This document shows positions 61,565 through 64,000 of a stretch of DNA of 64,000 nt, piece by piece. A program made the position numbers and the translations under genes. Positions within the stretch are counted from its first letter, which is position 1. Each line of letters begins with the position of its first letter. The DNA is from Subsaximicrobium wynnwilliamsii (GTDB lineage Bacteria; Bacteroidota; Bacteroidia; Flavobacteriales; Flavobacteriaceae). The DNA is taken from positions 1 through 64,000 of the forward strand of contig NZ_VORM01000003.1 of NCBI RefSeq assembly GCF_007997225.1. The letters are read 5' to 3'. Under the pieces are notes generated by a model. It ran no database searches. It was not told the origin of the DNA and saw nothing but the letters and a program-made list of their open reading frames with translations.

Positions 61565-64000
61565 GTGCAGCACAGGCTATTAGATTCTTGGATAAGATGT
61601 TCACCTGGTAAAAACAATGAATAGTCTGTCAAAGGCACAATTTTATCCATCGCCTTAAAAGTTTTTGATGCTTTTGCGGCATCAGTAAGATCCTCATCGT
61701 AATGTTTTGCCTTAAAATCAAAAATATAATCCACAAAGTTTTGACTTTCAATGATCTGAATTAATTTAGATGTATATATTTCATTTTGAAACTGTACATT
61801 TTCTTGTGTTTTATAAGCCCATGGACTCAAATAGGCATTGATAATGCCATTCAGACTTTCTTGATAAAGCCGGGTATCGGCATTTATAGCGTCATGATAT
61901 TTTATTTGAAATGAAAACCGAACATGCTCCAAATTAGGCGGGATGACATCAATTTTTGCGTGTGGTGTGGCATGATTTTGTAAAAACAACTTAATTCTTT
62001 TCATCGTATTAAGGTCGACAAGTGGGCGCCAAGCTACGGGCAAATTTTCGTTGGTACTGGCTGCAACTGGCACTATGGTTACATTCCCCGCGCTTGTATT
62101 ATTAACTCTATCACTTTTTACTTGATAATGCGGCAGACATTTTACACGATGAACCTGAGGAAATTCATCCAATACCAAGGTTTCATAATCCCATTTCGAA
62201 ATTGCCCTTGTACGATGGCGCAAGCGTTCGCTGGTGCGTTTATAAAAATCGCTATCGGTATCTTTTGCGCGACCGCCAAAACTGCTATACGGCTGTTCAA
62301 TTTTTTTGATTTGGTTTTTAGGTCTCAACAATTTAGTAATCGTTTTAGATTCTAGATGTTTAGTGAACAAAACACCCGTATTTTCATAATCAGTCAAAAC
62401 CGCTTTGAAAGCTTGTAAATGGAGTCCAACCAAGTTGCATACAGCTGCCGTTCTTTGTGGAACTGCAATTCTCAACCAAAAGATGCTCTCCGTAAAAATT
62501 GTTTGCCCAGAAAACTGAAACTCTTTAGGGACTTTAAAAAATATAATTCCAGATTGCGTAAGACCGTTTGTTTCATCACCAGCGATGTCTTCGTCAAATT
62601 CACTCCAAACATTTTGCTGGTCCAAATACCTAAAATTTATTTCTGCTGGTGCTAAGGTTGGATCGGCACTGCCCTCTTCTACTTGAATAAGAAGACTTAA
62701 GGGCTGCCCAGCTTTCACATCTTTAATTCCGACGATCAATTCCCCTTCATTTTCAAATTTTGGAAGTAATTCTCTTAGACTTTTCGCTTCATATCCCTTT
62801 GGATAAAGATGAAATGTTTGAACTTCATTGTCATTTGAATCGGCAGAATATCTAAAACTAAAATCGGTAATTATCGGTAAATAGGGAAGATTTGTATTGA
62901 CTTTATCTTTGCCGGCATCAATGAATATTTCTAAATATGAGTTTGTACCGGATTTAGAATCAGAGAAATCGTAATTAATAAATTTGATTCGTGCGATTCC
63001 ATGGACTGTTTTCTTATTAAAAGCCGGATTTTCATCATACGTAAATTCTCTTTCTTTTATTTCATTGGTATTTGTTATGGGATTGTCTAAATCTATGGTT
63101 CCCCATGTTCCTTTATTTAAGAGATTTATCGTTGTGTGTTCAAAAATATTCCATGATAAGTCATCCATCTTAATTTCAAAATTTCCGATAGCATTTTTCT
63201 TCTGAAAAAACTCATTGCTGGAAAAGTAAATGGATGATTCTTTACGAGGAATTGGGCCAAATGCCTCGAATTTTTTTGAATGGTCAATTTCACCAAAATC
63301 TGAAAAGAGGCTGAATTCTTTATAATTGTTTACTTCAACTTCCAGTATAAAAGCATTGATTGCTTTTTGAATCAATTGCCCATTCTTAGCTATTATTTTT
63401 AAAATGGGAAAAGTAGTGTCGATGGTAACCCCATCATGAAAATCAGAATTGAAAGGGATGATTGGAGATATTTCGGCAGGGAGCGTAATTATTACCATGT
63501 TATTAACCCCAACGTATTCGTTTACTTCAATCCATTCTTCTTCTGCGGTCAAATAGAAATTGAATTTGTCTTTCAAACTTTGATAATTAAAATTCGTCCA
63601 ACCATTTTCAAAAGAAAGTTTAATCTTTCTATCCCCACCTTTTAAAAAAAGCAATGGACTTGCCAGTGCAAAACCAATAGTGTGGGAAGCCGTGTGTTTT
63701 TCAAATGGCTTCCAAGCTTCTCCTGCTGTAATCAATTCTGTGAAATCATGGAAATAGTATTGGTCAAAATTTGTTTTATTTTCTAAAAAGCCACCAAAAA
63801 CTTGATCGATTTTTGCATGATTCACAGCTAAATCAGATGTGGCGGCATAATATTTTGCTTTCCCGTCATCTGTTTTACCAGCAAGTAAAACGGCGTTTTT
63901 TTCCAATAAAAATGGATCTATGTTTTTATGCGATTGCACTATGCAATGCACAAAATCGGGTTCCGCAGAATTTGCTTCAAGACGCAAAATCTTCTTATAA
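61561..64000 (-). CDS. Baseplate J-like protein of contractile injection system (Afp11-like), partial
   Basis: The gene runs off the right edge. The minus-strand frame is open to base 64000, and the TTG at 63987 is only an internal codon, so the true start is outside. The visible 813 residues include the baseplate-J core near the C-terminal third (RAKDTDSDFYKRTSERLRHRTRAISKWDYETLVLDEFPQVHRVKC), typical of Afp11/gpJ-like proteins. A DUF-type beta region lies upstream. It is the first visible gene of the eCIS run. Upstream genes (sheath, tube, spike, Afp9-like) would be beyond the edge. Confidence 0.85.
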   Translation of the reverse strand, partial: YKKILRLEANSAEPDFVHCIVQSHKNIDPFLLEKNAVLLAGKTDDGKAKYYAATSDLAVNHAKIDQVFGGFLENKTNFDQYYFHDFTELITAGEAWKPFEKHTASHTIGFALASPLLFLKGGDRKIKLSFENGWTNFNYQSLKDKFNFYLTAEEEWIEVNEYVGVNNMVIITLPAEISPIIPFNSDFHDGVTIDTTFPILKIIAKNGQLIQKAINAFILEVEVNNYKEFSLFSDFGEIDHSKKFEAFGPIPRKESSIYFSSNEFFQKKNAIGNFEIKMDDLSWNIFEHTTINLLNKGTWGTIDLDNPITNTNEIKEREFTYDENPAFNKKTVHGIARIKFINYDFSDSKSGTNSYLEIFIDAGKDKVNTNLPYLPIITDFSFRYSADSNDNEVQTFHLYPKGYEAKSLRELLPKFENEGELIVGIKDVKAGQPLSLLIQVEEGSADPTLAPAEINFRYLDQQNVWSEFDEDIAGDETNGLTQSGIIFFKVPKEFQFSGQTIFTESIFWLRIAVPQRTAAVCNLVGLHLQAFKAVLTDYENTGVLFTKHLESKTITKLLRPKNQIKKIEQPYSSFGGRAKDTDSDFYKRTSERLRHRTRAISKWDYETLVLDEFPQVHRVKCLPHYQVKSDRVNNTSAGNVTIVPVAASTNENLPVAWRPLVDLNTMKRIKLFLQNHATPHAKIDVIPPNLEHVRFSFQIKYHDAINADTRLYQESLNGIINAYLSPWAYKTQENVQFQNEIYTSKLIQIIESQNFVDYIFDFKAKHYDEDLTDAAKASKTFKAMDKIVPLTDYSLFLPGEHLIQESNSLCCT

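Overview
The window is a chromosomal segment from a Bacteroidota bacterium, almost certainly a member of the Flavobacteriaceae. The evidence is the AT-rich composition, the TAnnTTTG-type promoter motifs lying almost on the start codons, a bacillithiol gene (bshA), Bacteroidota-specific families (BatA-like, DUF4159, GH3 acyl-adenylase, LptD next to RidA) and dispersed repeats typical of this family. No gene covers bases 1-730. The right edge cuts through a large gene transcribed leftwards.

Bases 731-22807 are mostly housekeeping: an M61 peptidase, a GT2 glycosyltransferase, a BatA-like protein translationally coupled to a dihydroorotase homologue that has lost metal ligands, a serine hydrolase, a radical-SAM/DNA-repair pair, a GH3-type acyl-adenylase, a cysteine-rich copper-storage-like protein, bshA, a NagZ/beta-lactamase fusion and a bacterial-PH operon. 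Between these lie heptanucleotide tandem arrays, a 225-bp MITE-like element with 13-bp inverted ends and 8-bp flanking duplications, a structured flavobacterial repeat and two copies of a 90-bp repeat.

Bases 22808-26100 are an accessory patch of small, co-oriented genes separated by related spacers that share a TTTGCTAAATT-like core. It holds an intact HigBA pair, a VapBC-like pair with a frameshifted toxin, a frameshifted PH-domain gene and a lipoprotein gene with two frameshifts. Bases 26109-39520 return to conserved genes: two Fe-S electron-transfer proteins, MlaD, an amidase, LptD, RidA, a parvulin, RsmE, DUF4159, a TrmH-family enzyme and a methyltransferase. A tRNA-Arg(TCT) follows at 40033-40106.

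Bases 40107-49251 are a mixed region: formate/nitrite transporter, TetR and AraC regulators, a baeRF-family protein, a SulP anion transporter missing its middle, a carbonic-anhydrase remnant, a small MscS channel and an ankyrin protein.

Bases 49458-64000 are the most interesting part: the distal half of an extracellular contractile injection system (eCIS; Afp/PVC/MAC-like) locus, all on the minus strand. In transcription order it encodes an Afp11-like baseplate protein (cut by the edge), an Afp12-like baseplate protein, two unrecognised proteins of 855 and 183 aa, a CIS tape-measure-family protein, a DUF4157 protein with a membrane-type C-terminus, the AAA+ ATPase, and a second DUF4157 protein whose C-terminal half is strikingly GC-rich. 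The two DUF4157 proteins are the candidate cargo toxins. A fragment of a second ATPase gene just past the end marks past recombination. Sheath, tube, spike and LysM genes should lie to the right of the window.
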